Positions 1-10,283 of a stretch of 64,000 bases of DNA are shown one piece after another (positions within the stretch are counted from its first letter, which is position 1; each line of letters starts with the position of its first letter). Source of the DNA: Lytechinus variegatus (lineage: Eukaryota > Echinodermata > Echinoidea > Temnopleuroida > Toxopneustidae); NCBI RefSeq assembly GCF_018143015.1, contig NC_054743.1, positions 38,458,922 through 38,522,921 of the forward strand, written 5' to 3'. The position numbers and the translations under genes are program-made. Below the pieces are notes generated by a model that made no database searches, had not been told where the DNA came from, and saw only the letters and a list, made by a program, of their open reading frames with translations.

Positions 1-975
1 AAGACACAGGCAGCTAGCAAAGTATATCAGAGAATCACAGCCAGGGGTAATCCATGTCTTTGATGTGTGGCATGTTTTCAAAGTAACATATGGAATAATT
101 TGGTACTGGATATACACTTTCAAATAAAGCAAAAGTTCTTGATTGTTCTCAAAGATGTTGTTTTAAGTCATATAGGCCTGTATCCCCCATTTTATGGGGT
201 TAAGACGTAAGCAGTGTTAGAGTAGAAATAATCAAAATGTGATTTTAAATAAGAAACACTGTAATTGAAAGAGTTCCCTAACCCAATACTACTTTGTTGA
301 TGTCCACTACGTCACACTCACAAGGTTTTTTCCATGAAATGACCATTAAAAGGATGGTCCTGGCTGAAAATATTTATATCTTGATACATAGAGTAGAATT
401 CACTGAGCAAAATGCCGAAAATTTCATCAAAATCAGATAACAAATAATAAAGTTATTGAATTTTAAAGTTTAGCAATATTTTGTGAAAACAGAAGTCATG
501 AATATTCATTAGGTGGACTGATGATGTCATATCCCCACTTTCCGTTTTTTTTATGTTATTACACAAAATCAAAATTTTTTCATTATTTCATACTTGTGTG
601 AATAATATGCCTCCCTTATAATGAAATAAGTTGCACAGCAATGAATATCTAATGCACTAAATCAGTTGTCAATCCAATTTTTCTAGATCTTGGAAGAAAA
701 AATATTGATAAACCTAATTTCATATAATAAAATACTTTTAGCCCGGACCATCCCTCTAAGGACTCGAGGTTTCTTCTTCATACTTGGTTCTCTCTTTGTC
801 TCTCCCTGTCTCTCTCTCCCACTCTCACTAACTGTGGTCTTTCTAAACACACACATTTCCTTCTTATCCAGAAATGGTATGAGTCAACTGGTCCAAGAAT
901 ATAGAAACATTGTGACTGTCATAACAAGTCCAGGGTATAAATACAGAGTACAAAAATATATTTGAGAGATTTTGG
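1..975. other. Non-coding stretch with partial dispersed repeat
   Basis: I see no gene here. Positions about 355-640 resemble one arm of a dispersed AT-rich repeat whose phrase 'AAAATTTCATCAAA' also appears near 15,465 and, in a variant form, near 24,530. A short hairpin follows at about 973-999, where GGGGTT..GAGCT pairs with AGCTC..AACCCC. The 91-residue ORF at 690-965 has no recognisable domain and is probably chance. Confidence 0.5.
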
Positions 976-999
976 GGTTATTGAGCTACAGCTCAACCC

Positions 1000-1345
1000 C
1001 GCATTATCACACAGTTTGAGTTTGTTCTCCTGGCCCATCCCATGGCTGTAAACAAAGGAGTCCTATAGCGTTCATATACATGTACTTGTTATTCATATTT
1101 CTTCACCTGTATATACTTCTCATCGTTATTCCATATTTGTGCTTCTCTTACATCCTTTTCTACCATCAAGAAAGGGTGAATAAATATATTATATTGGAAC
1201 TGAATAATCATCGGCGTCTCGTCATCTTTTTTCGTTTGTAACACTGGCCTCGATACACCATCGAACGCTACCACAACTACAGAAATATATATATCAACAA
1301 TCATAAAAATATACAGTGTTACATTTGGTGGCAGCGGTAGAAGGC
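1000..1345 (+). mobile_element. Possible 3' part of a BEL/Pao LTR and primer-binding region
   Basis: The sequence TTTGGTGGCAGCGGTAG at about 1325 has the TGGTGGCA-type start expected of a tRNA primer-binding site directly after an LTR. The BEL/Pao remnant begins just downstream. The AT-rich sequence before it, ending near ACAGTGTTACA, would then be the end of a 5' LTR. I cannot find a second LTR copy, so the 5' boundary is unknown and the call rests on position and the primer-site-like string. Confidence 0.35.
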
Positions 1346-1376
1346 TTACACCTTCCGCTCATAAGGTATGACGTCA

Positions 1377-2525
1377 TGTCTTCAGAACCAGTATCAAGAC
1401 GCCCACCGACATCCAAGAGGATCTTCACATCGAAGGCAAGGAGTCTGGCAGGTGATGAGTGCATAAGAAATTATGTTTAAGGACAGAGTGAGCCAGCAAT
1501 GAAGGCCAAAAGTGCGGAAAGTTCACAGTTATCCCACAAAAAAGCCAGAATGGCGGCAGCATTCCAGGCTGAGCTGGCAATGATGAATCAAGAAGCCCTC
1601 AAGTATGAGCACATAATGAAAATGCAAGAGGAGCAATGAAAGTTGAAAGAACTTAAGCTGAAGCTGAGAAGAGTTTAAAATGATGGAGAAGCAAATACGG
1701 ACTTCTATGTCGATGATGGGATAAGGTCAGATGTAGCATCAGCAGTTATGCTACCCAATAACAGCCAAGCAATCTGTGCTAAAGCCAGACTAATGCTGCA
1801 TAAGATTGCATCCAACAAGAGGGAGGTCCAAGAGAACTTCAACGAGGAGGGTCCGACTGAGGAGTAGGATCTAGGGATACAAGGCGTGCCGACAGTACTC
1901 AAGAGTTGTATGGTGTGTCAAGATTGAACTCGAGGAAAGACCGTTCACCAGACGCGGAGTGCTATCAACAGTCAACTCATTCTACAATCCTCGTGGTTTC
2001 CTCAGCCTTGTCATGCTGAGAGGGAAGCAGATACTTCAAGAGCTTTGTCGAAGCAAGCTTGAATGGGACAGTCCAATGCCAGACAATCTTCGTCCAGCCT
2101 GGGAAAGATGGCTGCAGGAGGTTTTTCATTTGGAGAAGCTCCAGATAGCCAGATGTTACAAACCCCATGACTTTGGACAGGTCAAGGCGGCAGAGATTCA
2201 CCACTTCTCAGATGCAAGCCAGAACGGGTATGGACAATGTTCCGATATTTGCTTTGTGAACACTGAGGATAAGGCCCAATGTTGTTTTGTCATCGGAAAG
2301 TCTTGAGTGACTCCACTGCAGCAGGTCAGCATTCCAAGGTTGGAGGTGATAAGAGCTACAGTTTCCGCAAAGAAAAATGAGTTCATTTCTGAAGCAGGAG
2401 CTAAATTATGACGACATCAAGGAGTTGTTCTGGACTGACAGCAAGGTTGTACTGAGTTACATGCAGAATGTGGCCAGGAGACTCCATGTCCACGTAGCAA
2501 ACAGGATTCAACTAATATTGCTTTC
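1377..2525 (+). pseudogene. BEL/Pao retrotransposon remnant (gag start fused to RT/RNase H)
   Basis: A short gag-like stretch (about 1377-1680, with stops) runs straight into the reverse transcriptase catalytic box, read as FYVDDGIRSD at about 1702. Next come the BEL/Pao signatures RPFTRRG-like, LSTVNSFYNPRGF (1959 onward), DNLRPAWERWLQE, CYKPHDFG and IHHFSDASQNGYG, then an RNase H start, FWTDSKVVLSYM (about 2429). Several frameshifts and stops break it: the LSTV frame ends at 2306 and the remainder lies in other frames. Most of gag, the protease, the N-terminal half of RT and the integrase are missing, so this is an internally deleted dead copy. Family assignment from these motifs is confident; the element boundaries are not known. 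Confidence 0.8.
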
Positions 2526-2736
2526 TCTGTAGGTAGATAGATAAACTTTTACTTTTGTTTTTTCAAGGCAAAAAGGCATGTGAGAAATTGGAGCTGCCTG
2601 GGGAGAAGCAGACATCATCCCTGGAAGATTACCACAGTCTGGTCAATGGGTATGCTTCTAAGCTAAAGGCATGACATGGGAAGATCACCACTGGTAGCCA
2701 CATCAAGAAAAGAAGTTCACTGTGTATTAATCAAAG

Positions 2737-2988
2737 TTGATAAAGCTTATGAAGACCTGTTCCTCGTGTCATTCACCTACATCATTGTTCAAGAGAGAAA
2801 TTGGGTCAATGTTGATAGCCATAGGAAAACGTGATAAGTGTTCAGCAGCTACGAAGCGGGAGAGCCAGCCCTTCTATGGAAATCTGCCTGCAGGCAACAT
2901 TCGGTTGCCAGCATCATTTCTGTTTGGTGGTGGAAGTAGCAGGGAAACCCTTCGGATTCTCATACATTTCAGAGTAGCGGCCATATAA
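2737..2988 (+). pseudogene. Fragment of a transposase-associated domain
   Basis: One frame reads SQPFYGNLPAGNIRLPASFLF followed by GGGSSRETLRIL. This resembles the 'SQPxxxxxPAGNILLSASILFxGxxxxKxLRxL' segment of an uncharacterised protein family common in invertebrate genomes that carries a Mutator-like transposase domain further downstream. A related but separate fragment lies at 3,821-4,180. The surrounding reading frame is broken. The family resemblance is from memory of the motif and was not tested. Confidence 0.4.
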
Positions 2989-3345
2989 TCAGAACAGACC
3001 TATGACCACCAAAAGAAGGTCCTCTTCCAAACTATCCAATAAAAGTTGTAGCGACACCAAGACCGCTTCATTCAAGAACTTTTTATTAAGATGGATGACT
3101 ATCCTGACTCCGGCCAATAGACTCCTAATCCCATGGACCATATGAATAGGATTCACCTCCCTCCTCCGTTTAGCGGGGATAAAGATTTTCCACGGTAGCA
3201 GCGCCAATATAAAGCCTGCATCAAAGCACAAATGGGTTTGAATGGCGCCGCGCTTGAGAGCGAGTGTGCCCCCCTTATGCCTTTCTGATGCTGCTTAACA
3301 TGTCCATGAATGACTTCATCGGGATATAAAAGATAATTATAAATT
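2989..3345. other. No gene recognised between transposon fragments
   Basis: This stretch separates the transposase-domain fragment from the gag-like remnant. Short ORFs on the minus strand have no recognisable motif. It is probably decayed transposon sequence. Confidence 0.4.
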
Positions 3346-3346
3346 A

Positions 3347-3760
3347 TTGTGCGATGCTCTTGTGAAGGCATTCACAAAGGACCAGGACATTGCATCGTTT
3401 CAGGGGGTTAGAGCTGGAAGGCAGAGAACGCCAAGTGAGACGCTTGAAGCGTACAAGTCTCATATTCCCCATCTTGTGAGAATGGCCTTTCGTAAGTATA
3501 ATGATGTGGCAAGAGAGGACGAGCTATTTCATCCTTTTGTTGCCGGTCTGGAGCCTAATCTCCGGGCTAAGTGAGATGAGCATGGTGCAGTTGATGTTTA
3601 TTTGGCTCGGCGCATTGCTGAACAGAGCAAACAAGATGGCCTTTCATCCCCTCATCATCCTCCCCCTCATCCTCGTGGCCTGTCCGCTCGTTGCATTCTT
3701 TTTCAGACACTCGAGGTAGTAGCCATGGTGGTGGTTAGGGAAACGAATACCTGCTGATAG
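3347..3760 (+). pseudogene. Gag-like remnant of an LTR retrotransposon
   Basis: The frame reads IASFQGVRAGRQRTPSETLE, then YKSHIPHLVRMAFRKYND and LFHPFVAGLEPNLRAK. This is the pattern of a Ty3-type gag domain (pGEtl-eYa..L..LA, then F..GL.p.lr). An in-frame TGA at about 3572 interrupts it, after which the same frame continues as DEHGAVDVYLARRIAEQSKQ. A possible start of a zinc knuckle (TC..CGL) follows near 3750 but has two stops in it. No protease or RT follows, so this is a short dead fragment. Confidence 0.5.
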
Positions 3761-3814
3761 TGTGGACTGACTTTCAGCTAACATTTCTTCTCCGTCCAAC
3801 CAGGTGTAGTGTGT

Positions 3815-4185
3815 TGCCCCATGAAGATCGGAAGTACATTGTGTTTGAGTCTAACCTCATGCAGCTCTTTGAACGCTGTGGGAAATATTTGTCTGGCAAT
3901 GTTATTACGACAGACTGTGACAGGGACATTACCTGCGAGTGTTTCACCTTTGACAACGTATCCAAGTGGGATAGCCAGCCGCTTTGATTCCGCCCCAGTT
4001 GAAATAATCAACACTATTTGCTGGAGGAAATTCCTCCAAAACACTCTGCATCCTAAACTTCCTTGGAGTGGAATGCATCATAGAAAGAACATTCTTCAGG
4101 CACCAGAGAGCAATTCTGCAGGCTGTGGTACAGAAGGTTTGGAGAACACAACACGATAACGTCTTGGCCAGGTACCCTCATGTAG
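3815..4185 (+). pseudogene. Second transposase-associated domain fragment
   Basis: Frame one reads RKYIVFESNLMQLFERC and then KWDSQPLFDSAPV. A second frame reads ILNFLGVECIIERTFFRHQ and VVQKVWRTQHDNVL. Together they match the order IVFESxLxxLFxxC, WxSQP, then RTFFRHQ of the invertebrate transposase-associated family also seen at 2,737-2,988. At least one frameshift near 4,000-4,040 is needed to join them. It lies directly upstream of the Mutator-like transposase remnant, as expected if both belonged to one protein. Confidence 0.5.
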
Positions 4186-4324
4186 GGAGAGTGATGTGGC
4201 TGAAACCGAAGTTGATGGAACCTTGAAAAGTCAAATAACTTCCAAAGAGGGGACATGGCTAGAGCTGCCAAATGCTTCTAGAAAGCTGCTATAGAGGAAG
4301 ACAGCTGCATCAAGGAAGGGGATG

Positions 4325-4665
4325 TGGTGGAAAAGGCAATGTGGGACACGGCATAGGCGTCGCCATCATTCCAAACGTGGGGTGGCATTGGTACTTTCAA
4401 CGGAAACTGGGGAGGTCTTAGATTTGAAGTTTTATCTAAGATATTTAAGGAGTGTGATGTTAAGAAGGATTGGGATAGGGAAGGGGAAGAATACAAGGAA
4501 TGGTGGGAGGGTCATGAAGAACGCTTAGCTTATTATGAGGGTAGTAGTGGGTTGATGGGAGGTTGAAGCAGCATCTAGAATGTGGTGTAGGTCTGTAAAG
4601 AAACATAATCTTAGACATAGATATATGGTTAGTGATGGCAATAGTAAATCATACAATACTGGCAG
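4325..4665 (+). pseudogene. Mutator-like transposase domain remnant
   Basis: The frame starting near 4,350 reads HHSKRGVALVLSTETGEVLD. After a frameshift near 4,420 it continues as FEVLSKIFKECDVKKDWD, EYKEWWEGHEERLAYYEGSS and, after a further shift, VEAASRMWCRSVKKHNLRHR then SDGNSKSYN. This is the core of a Mutator-like (DDE) transposase domain of the kind widespread in invertebrates: strand with acidic residues, KEWWExH, YxGSSGxME, then GDGDSKxF. Three breaks make it dead. The KEWWEGHEDE part recurs at about 7,800, 9,510 and 11,255. Confidence 0.7.
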
Positions 4666-4789
4666 CTTCTAAGAATGGTCTGGAATGAGAGGCCCTCTCA
4701 GATGTTTGTACCATCCTCAGGCTGCCTCCGTCCAGTCTTGTGGATGACCACAGTTTCCAGACACATTCAGCTCATCTCTATGCAAAGTC

Positions 4790-5132
4790 TACAGAAGTGA
4801 TATTTTCATATTCACGTTCAAAAGGCGATATTGCAATGATGAATCAGCTTCACTTGGAGGGATGCGGAGACACTACTCTTGGACTGAAAATCGGTCTCCT
4901 AAGGAAGCAAAGGCTTGTGACTTCACCGAGGCAACAGAGAAGTACCTACAGAAAAACTATCCAGAAAAGAGAAAATGTGACTCAATAGTAATCAAGGTAC
5001 CCTTGAAGATAATCAAACCATCTCCTAAACCTACAGCAGCTTGCATCAAGTTGGAACCTGTGTCACCCTTTGATGACTCAGACCAGGAAACTCCAGCTGT
5101 ACATTCTTCATCTGTCCCTATGCATTCCCCTG
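4790..5132 (+). pseudogene. Composite unit copy A, Pro-rich exon
   Basis: The frame at 4,862-5,209 reads RRHYSWTENRSPKEAKACDF, then TEKYLQKNYPEKRKCDSIV and KLEPVSPFDDSDQETPAVHS. It is the most upstream copy of the Lys/Pro-rich stretch. It ends abruptly near 5,132 after HSPAA, where RecQ-like helicase sequence begins in another frame. The junction is therefore a rearrangement breakpoint and the transposase tail found in copies B-D is missing. Confidence 0.6.
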
Positions 5133-5134
5133 CA

Positions 5135-5919
5135 GCTATATGCTACCAAGGACGTGAGACACACCATCATCGACAGCATCGGACTTCACAACTTTGTTTG
5201 GGTGAATGAGTCACCGGATAAAATGAACATCAAACATGTGGTCTTGAAGTCCCCTTCGAAGGAATATGACAACATTTTCCGTCATGTAATTGATGGCATC
5301 AGGGATAATGGAGTATCCTGTGAGAGGACTATTATCTATGTCAATCTAGAAAGACATGCAGTGACGTATATGCAACGTTCATCGCTCTGCTGCCGAGAGA
5401 TTGCCATAGGTATGTGAACATGTACCATACGAACACTGAACACGATAGCCAGGAAAAAATAATCGAATCAATGGCAATACCTCAAGGAGAAGTAGAGTAC
5501 TGATCGCAACCATCGCTTACAGTATGGGAGTCGATTCCAGTCAAGTACATAGAGCAGTTTTGTGTGGGAAGACCAGCCCAATGGACGATTACATCCAAAT
5601 GATTGGACGGGTGGGTTGGGATGGCAAGCCAAGCATTGCAATTACTATATGTTACCCTGGAGACACCGCAGGAAGAGCATCATCATCCATGAAAGACTTC
5701 ATTGGAGGCACTCGCTGTAGAAGGATCATCAGGGAGGTGTTTGGGGCTGCGAGTGATCACTGGAAACATTTGTCCCACACAATTGATGTGACATATGTAA
5801 ACCGGATTAGTTATTACGGAAATATTGGAGGTAATCGCTTTGCCGTTGTAAAGTCTTTCAAACAACAAGTCTATGCATCCACATACTTGAATCAACCAAG
5901 AATATGCATCAACATATAA
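5135..5919 (+). pseudogene. RecQ-like DNA helicase C-terminal pseudogene
   Basis: Successive frames read NESPDKMNIKHVV, YVNMYHTNTEHDSQEKIIES, then MGVDSSQVHRAVLCGKTSP and YIQMIGRVGWDGKPS. This is the order of the second RecA-like lobe of RecQ-type helicases, with motif V (ATIAxGMGVDxxxVxxVIHxG) and motif VI (QExGRAGRDG). In motif VI the second arginine of the GRAGRDG signature is W. After it comes SSMKDFIGGTRCRRIIREVF, as in invertebrate RecQ-like proteins. Frameshifts lie at about 5,360 and 5,500. The helicase N-terminal lobe is absent. It lies wholly among transposon remnants, so it was probably part of, or moved by, a mobile element. Confidence 0.7.
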
Positions 5920-6068
5920 GAATACTATAAAGCACAACCCGACAGTTCGTGGTTCATGGAGATACCATATCATGTGGTTAAGGGGCAAAAAATGGGACAG
6001 GAAACACAAGAGCCAAGAAGATATCCAGTGTCATTAAGGAAACCCCAGGCCGGAATTTCTGTTCCCCT

Positions 6069-6246
6069 GGGGCCCATTTCATAAAGCTGTTTGTAAGTTA
6101 CCAATAACTTTATGCATGACTGGTGACCATTTCTTGTTCTAAATGATATACCTATGAAAATGATTTTGCGCCTAAGAACAGGTTCCAGTCGTGAGTAAAG
6201 TTGTGCGTAACCTTACGAACAGCTTTATGAAACACCACCCTGGTCC
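6069..6246. mobile_element. MITE with GTTTCATAAAGCTGTT-type inverted ends
   Basis: The left end GGGCCCATTTCATAAAGCTG with TTTGTAAGTTAC is matched on the opposite strand by the right end CCAGGGTGGTGTTTCATAAA then GCTGTTCGTAAGGTTAC. The arms are about 35 bp, the element about 178 bp, and there is no ORF, as in non-autonomous DNA transposons. I see no clear target duplication. Confidence 0.7.
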
Positions 6247-6249
6247 CAT

Positions 6250-6890
6250 ATGTGCGAATCCATGTATGGCTTTGGAGAGCAGCTATCTCATAGATGATGG
6301 ACTATTGGCAGTTGCTCTTGAATGCTCATTTATGTCGAGGTAACTTTTATAGAGTTTTGAAATATATATCAAACTCTTGGAACTATAATTTACAAACTTT
6401 TATTTTGTTGCGAATTAATATATAAAAAATTTGGGAGAAAATGTGAATGAAGTGCACCCCCCAAACCCCAAGTTTTAGTATGGGGACAAATTCAGCTATA
6501 ATTTCTTAACATCATTAGAGTAAGACATGTTTGGTATGAAAAATTTCATATTGAATCTTAATTAATCAATAGACCTAGGGAGCGTAAGGAATTTAGTGAT
6601 AAATGTATTGTGAAGTCACTAACCTCAGTTACATAGAGCTTTAATATATATGTCTGTGGTTTTTTTGGGGGGGGGGGGGGAGGGTATTGGGAGGCTGAAT
6701 GTCCATGAGGACCAGACCAAGCAAGTGGGCTCTGCAGTATGTTGGTGTTAAGCTGTTCTGTCTGCCACCAGGAACAAGCTTTACGCACCGGTAGCAATGT
6801 ACATGTAGCAGAGGTCCCGGACAGTCTGTAGAGGCCAACCAAAAATCAGCTTTGGCCGCTTCTGAGAATGATTAAGGACAAGAAGCCCTC
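6250..6890. other. Non-coding, with a shared fragment of the composite unit
   Basis: Positions 6,250-6,650 are AT-rich with no ORF. A G run follows at about 6,661-6,681. From about 6,685 to 6,840 the sequence matches 8,740-8,860 (both contain GCTCTGCAGTATGTTGGTGT and TCTGCCACCAGGAAC), so it is the left part of composite unit copy B. It is not clearly coding. Confidence 0.5.
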
Positions 6891-6894
6891 TCAG

Positions 6895-7049
6895 GGGCCC
6901 GTTGCATAAAACTTTTTACCTGAGAAAACTCAGGTTGTTTTTACCGGAGTTTTTGCCCTGTGTTAAAGTCAATGGCAGAAATCAGACTTACCTTAGTTTC
7001 CAGTTTTTACCAGAGTTTTCTCAGGTAAAAAAATTTATGCAAGGGGCCC
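6895..7049 (-). mobile_element. 155-bp MITE, copy 1
   Basis: The ends GGGCCCGTTGCATAAAAC and (reverse complement) GGGCCCCTTGCATAAATT flank a 155-bp element whose arms continue as TTTTTACCTGAGAAAACT. TCTCAG lies on both sides (6,889-6,894 and 7,050-7,055). The paralogous site at 4,693-4,711 reads CCCTCTCAGATGTTTG without the insertion, so it is an empty site and proves mobility. An exactly 155-bp copy in inverted orientation lies at 41,301-41,455. It has no ORF. Confidence 0.85.
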
Positions 7050-7084
7050 TCTCAGATGTTTGAACCATCCTCAGGCTGCCTCCT

Positions 7085-7870
7085 GTGCTGACCACAGTTT
7101 CCAGACACATTCAGCTCATCTCTCTGCAAATCTACAGAAGTGATATTTTCATATTCATATTTTCATATTCACGTATAAATGCGAATATTGCAATTATGAG
7201 GCGGCTTCACTTGGAGGGATGCAGAGACACTACTATCGGACCGAAAATCGGTCCCAAAAGGAAGCACAGGCTGGCGACTTTAGTGAGGTAATGGAGAAGT
7301 ACCTACAGAAAAAGAATCCAGAAAAGAGAAAGTGTGACTCTATTGTAATCAAGGTACCCTTGAAGATAATCAAACCATCTCCTAAACCTACAGTAGCTTG
7401 CATCGAGTTGGAACCAGTGTCACCCTTTGATGACTCGGACCAGGAAACTCCAGCTGTACATTCTTCACCTGTCCCTAAGCATTCCCCTGCTCCACTTTCT
7501 CCCGCTTCGTTCGTTCCCCCAAGCCCTACTGTCCCCAAGATCCCTTCTCCAGCTCCCCAACAACTCGCGTCACAGACCCCACCCAGGAAGATCATATTAC
7601 AAGATGAGGAAGATGTCCAGGAGGTGTTGATTCAGGTAACCAAACCGAAGACAAACTGGCAACTTAAAGGTCAGATCTGTCACCATTGTTACTGAAACTT
7701 TCTATCATGTAAATGGCATAGAAAAGAGAGGAAATATCCAGACCCATACTCTTACTTTGACAGCCCCCTATTACACCACAATACTTCAACTTATGATGAA
7801 TACAAGAACTTGTGGGAGGGTCATGAAGATCATGGGGGAAGCAGTGGGATGATGAAGGTTGAATTGGGTG
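7085..7870 (+). pseudogene. Composite unit copy B
   Basis: This is the longest open copy of the unit's coding stretch: the frame at 7,219-7,695 (158 codons) reads RHYYRTENRSQKEAQAGDF, KRKCDSIVIKVPLKIIKPSP, DDSDQETPAVHSSPVPKHSP, a Pro/Ser-rich run, then IILQDEEDVQEVLIQVTKPK. The transposase tail follows in another frame (NEYKNLWEGHEDHGGSSGM at about 7,797). It is shortened there relative to copy C. I recognise no fold in the Pro-rich stretch; it could be a linker of a transposon-encoded protein. Confidence 0.6.
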
Positions 7871-8640
7871 AGACAAAAATATTACAAACCATCACCCAAT
7901 GGTTCGCGGACAATTGTTTATAGATGACCCATCAGTATGGTTTTAATTTCCTGATTATATCTGGTCTGACAGAAATATTGGAGACTTCTATATTCAGGTA
8001 ACAAGTTTATGAACTTCAAGAAGACCGGTGAGCCAATGACAACTTTCAGATTGGAAGAGGATTCTGTCAATGTCACAAATTGGATGGAGGTACAATTGTG
8101 CCTCGCCATCAGGCCAGGAGTACAGGTCACCAGATTGACACCTCATGTACTGAAGATATAAATTTTCACCTTCAACAGAGACAAAAAATATTACAAACCA
8201 TCACCCAATGGTTCGCAGACGATATTTTGTAGATGATGTTTGAACCCATCAGTGTGGTTTGAATTTCCTGATGATATCTGGTAATACCAAAATATTGAAA
8301 AAAATCATCTCGCCTTTGTGAAGTCTTTCAAACAACAAGTACATATATATGTATTAACGTACTTGAATCAACCAAAAGTATGCATCAACATACAAGAATA
8401 CTATAAACCACAACCCAGTGGTTCGCAGATGACTGTTGGAAGATGAGGTTTGAACCTGACTGTAGAAAATTGGAACAAACTAGCACAAGGAGTCGAAGCC
8501 AGCAATGCCGCAGTGAAAGCTTGATCAAATAATAAGTTTAACAACACTCATGTTCAACTTGTCTGATAGAAATTTCAATTGTAAAAATTCACACTGTCAA
8601 GAGGATAGGATATATAAAGAAAAGGAAGGGTTTCATGTGG
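7871..8640. repeat. Short repeats and a duplicated RecQ-pseudogene tail
   Basis: Two copies of a motif of about 45 bp, AATATTACAAACCATCACCC then AATGGTTCGCRGA, lie at about 7,875 and 8,187. From about 8,315 to 8,430 the sequence matches the end of the RecQ-like pseudogene (5,850-5,945), including GAAGTCTTTCAAACAACAAG and CATACAAGAATACTATAAA. So a piece of that pseudogene was duplicated about 2.5 kb downstream. No intact ORF is present. Confidence 0.6.
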
Positions 8641-10035
8641 ATCCATACCATGTGGTTAAGAGGCAAAAATAGGGCAGGAAACAGAAGAAGAGCCAAGAAA
8701 TAATCCAATGTCTTCTGAATTTCTGATCCCAGTCCCACATGTGCAAATCCAGGCTGAATGTTCAAGACGACCAGACAAAGCAGGTTGGCTCTGCAGTATG
8801 TTGGTGTTGAGCTTTTCTGTCTGCCACCAGGAACTAGTTTTTTGCACCGGTAGCAATGAAGCAGAAGTGATATTTTCATATTCACGTTCAAAAGGCGATA
8901 TTGCAATGATGAATCAGCTTCACTTGGAGGGATGCGGAGACACTACTCTTGGACTGAATATCGGTCTCCTAAGGAAGCAAAGGCCTGTGACTTCACCGAG
9001 GCAACAGAGAAGTACCTACAGAAAAAATGTCCAGAAAGAGATTAAGTCTGGATCACTAGTAATCAAGGTACCCTCAAAGATAATCAAACCATCTCCTAAA
9101 CCTACAGCAGCTTACATCGCGTTGGAACCAGTGCCACTTTTTGATGACTCAGACCAGGAAACTCCAGCTGTACATTCTTCACCTGTCCCTATGTATTCCC
9201 CTGCTTCCTCCATTCTCCCAAGCCCTACTGTCCCCAAGACTTCCCCTCCAGCTCCACTACAACTCATGCCACAGACCCCACCAAGAAACATCATATTGCA
9301 AGATGAGTAAGATATCCAGGAGGTGTTGATTCAGGTAACTAGACCAAAGACAAAGGCTGGCAACTTAAAGGTCAGATCTGTCACTAATGTTACAGAAACT
9401 TTCTATCATGTAGAAAATAGAAATGGCATAGAAAAGAGAGGAAATGTCCAGACCCATACTCTCACTTTGACAACCCCCTATTACACCACAATACTTCAAC
9501 TTATGATGAATACAAGAAATGGTGGGAGGGTCATAAAGATGAATGCTTTGCTAACCATGGGGGAAGCAGTGGGATGATTGAGGTTGAAGCAGCATCTAGA
9601 ATGTGGTGTTGGTCTGTAAATAAACATAATCTTAGATACAAATGTATAGATGGTAAGTGATGGTGATAGTGAATCATACAATAAGAGAAGGGAAATATAT
9701 GGTACATGTGAAAGTGAACTGGTAGAAGAGTTAGACTCTTTAGGCCATAAAAGGGAAAAAGGATTTAGACTTTTGAAAGTAAATATGTAAATGTATTTAT
9801 TATTTTTTTTTGTAAACAATGTTGACTGGAGACGTGATAACTGGATCAACAGGTGATGGGTAAGACAAAAAAATATTACAAACCATCACCCAATGGTTCG
9901 CGGAGGATTATTTGTAGAAAAATTTAACTTCTTGAACATCGCGATGCAGTCTTATTTTTTTGCTACAATCTTATCATAAATAATGTCAAGGGGAGGGGCA
10001 TAATTGCCTGGGGGAGGGGTAGGGTGTAATTCCTC
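8641..10035 (+). pseudogene. Composite unit copy C
   Basis: The frame at 8,708-9,310 (200 codons) combines an upstream stretch (RRPDKAGWLCSMLVLSF...) with a Pro-rich part ending PRNIILQDE and a stop. The usual coding frame of the unit runs in parallel, with breaks. The transposase tail reads YDEYKKWWEGHKDECFANHG, then GSSGMIEVEAASRMWCWSV and NKHNLRYK at about 9,503-9,640, ending at a stop where the GDGDSKSF motif is expected. From about 9,690 to 10,035 there is AT-rich intron-like sequence containing another copy of the AACCATCACCCAATGGTT motif at about 9,881. Confidence 0.6.
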
Positions 10036-10055
10036 TCTTTCTTTCTTCCTTGCAG

Positions 10056-10205
10056 GCAGAATCCATTAAGGAGATGTTAGCTCATGAAAGGGAACAATTG
10101 CAATTTCAGTGGGAGGACCGAGAGAGCAGGGAGAGAATGTGGAGAGAGGACAGAGAGAGACAGGACATGCGCGATAGTGAGGAAAGAGAGAGGCGACTGT
10201 TGTGA
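10056..10205 (+). pseudogene. Coiled-coil exon, copy C
   Basis: A good 3' splice site (TCTCTTTCTTTCTTCCTTGCAG) precedes an open frame of 49 codons and a stop: AESIKEMLAHEREQLQFQWE, then DRESRERMWREDRERQD and EERERRLL. It is a highly charged helix of the type found at the C-terminus of Myb/SANT-like transposon proteins. A copy of the same length lies at 11,791-11,940, with an equally good acceptor. Intact frame and acceptor in both copies suggest recent duplication or past selection. Confidence 0.5.
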
Positions 10206-10283
10206 GAATAAGAGAAGCAGAGGGAGGGTAAGAGATAGAGCATGCTTTTCTCCGTAATGAGTCAAAGGATGAGTCCATCAAAA

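Noticed and set aside
6558..6842. Minus-strand ORFs with Pro-rich stretch
   Set aside because: The Pro run is the translation of a long G run on the + strand; the rest is the reverse of a repeated transposon segment.
7233..7595. 120-codon minus-strand ORF across composite unit B
   Set aside because: It is the shadow of the Pro/Ser-rich frame on the + strand, whose conserved copies at 4.9, 9.0 and 10.8 kb support the + strand.
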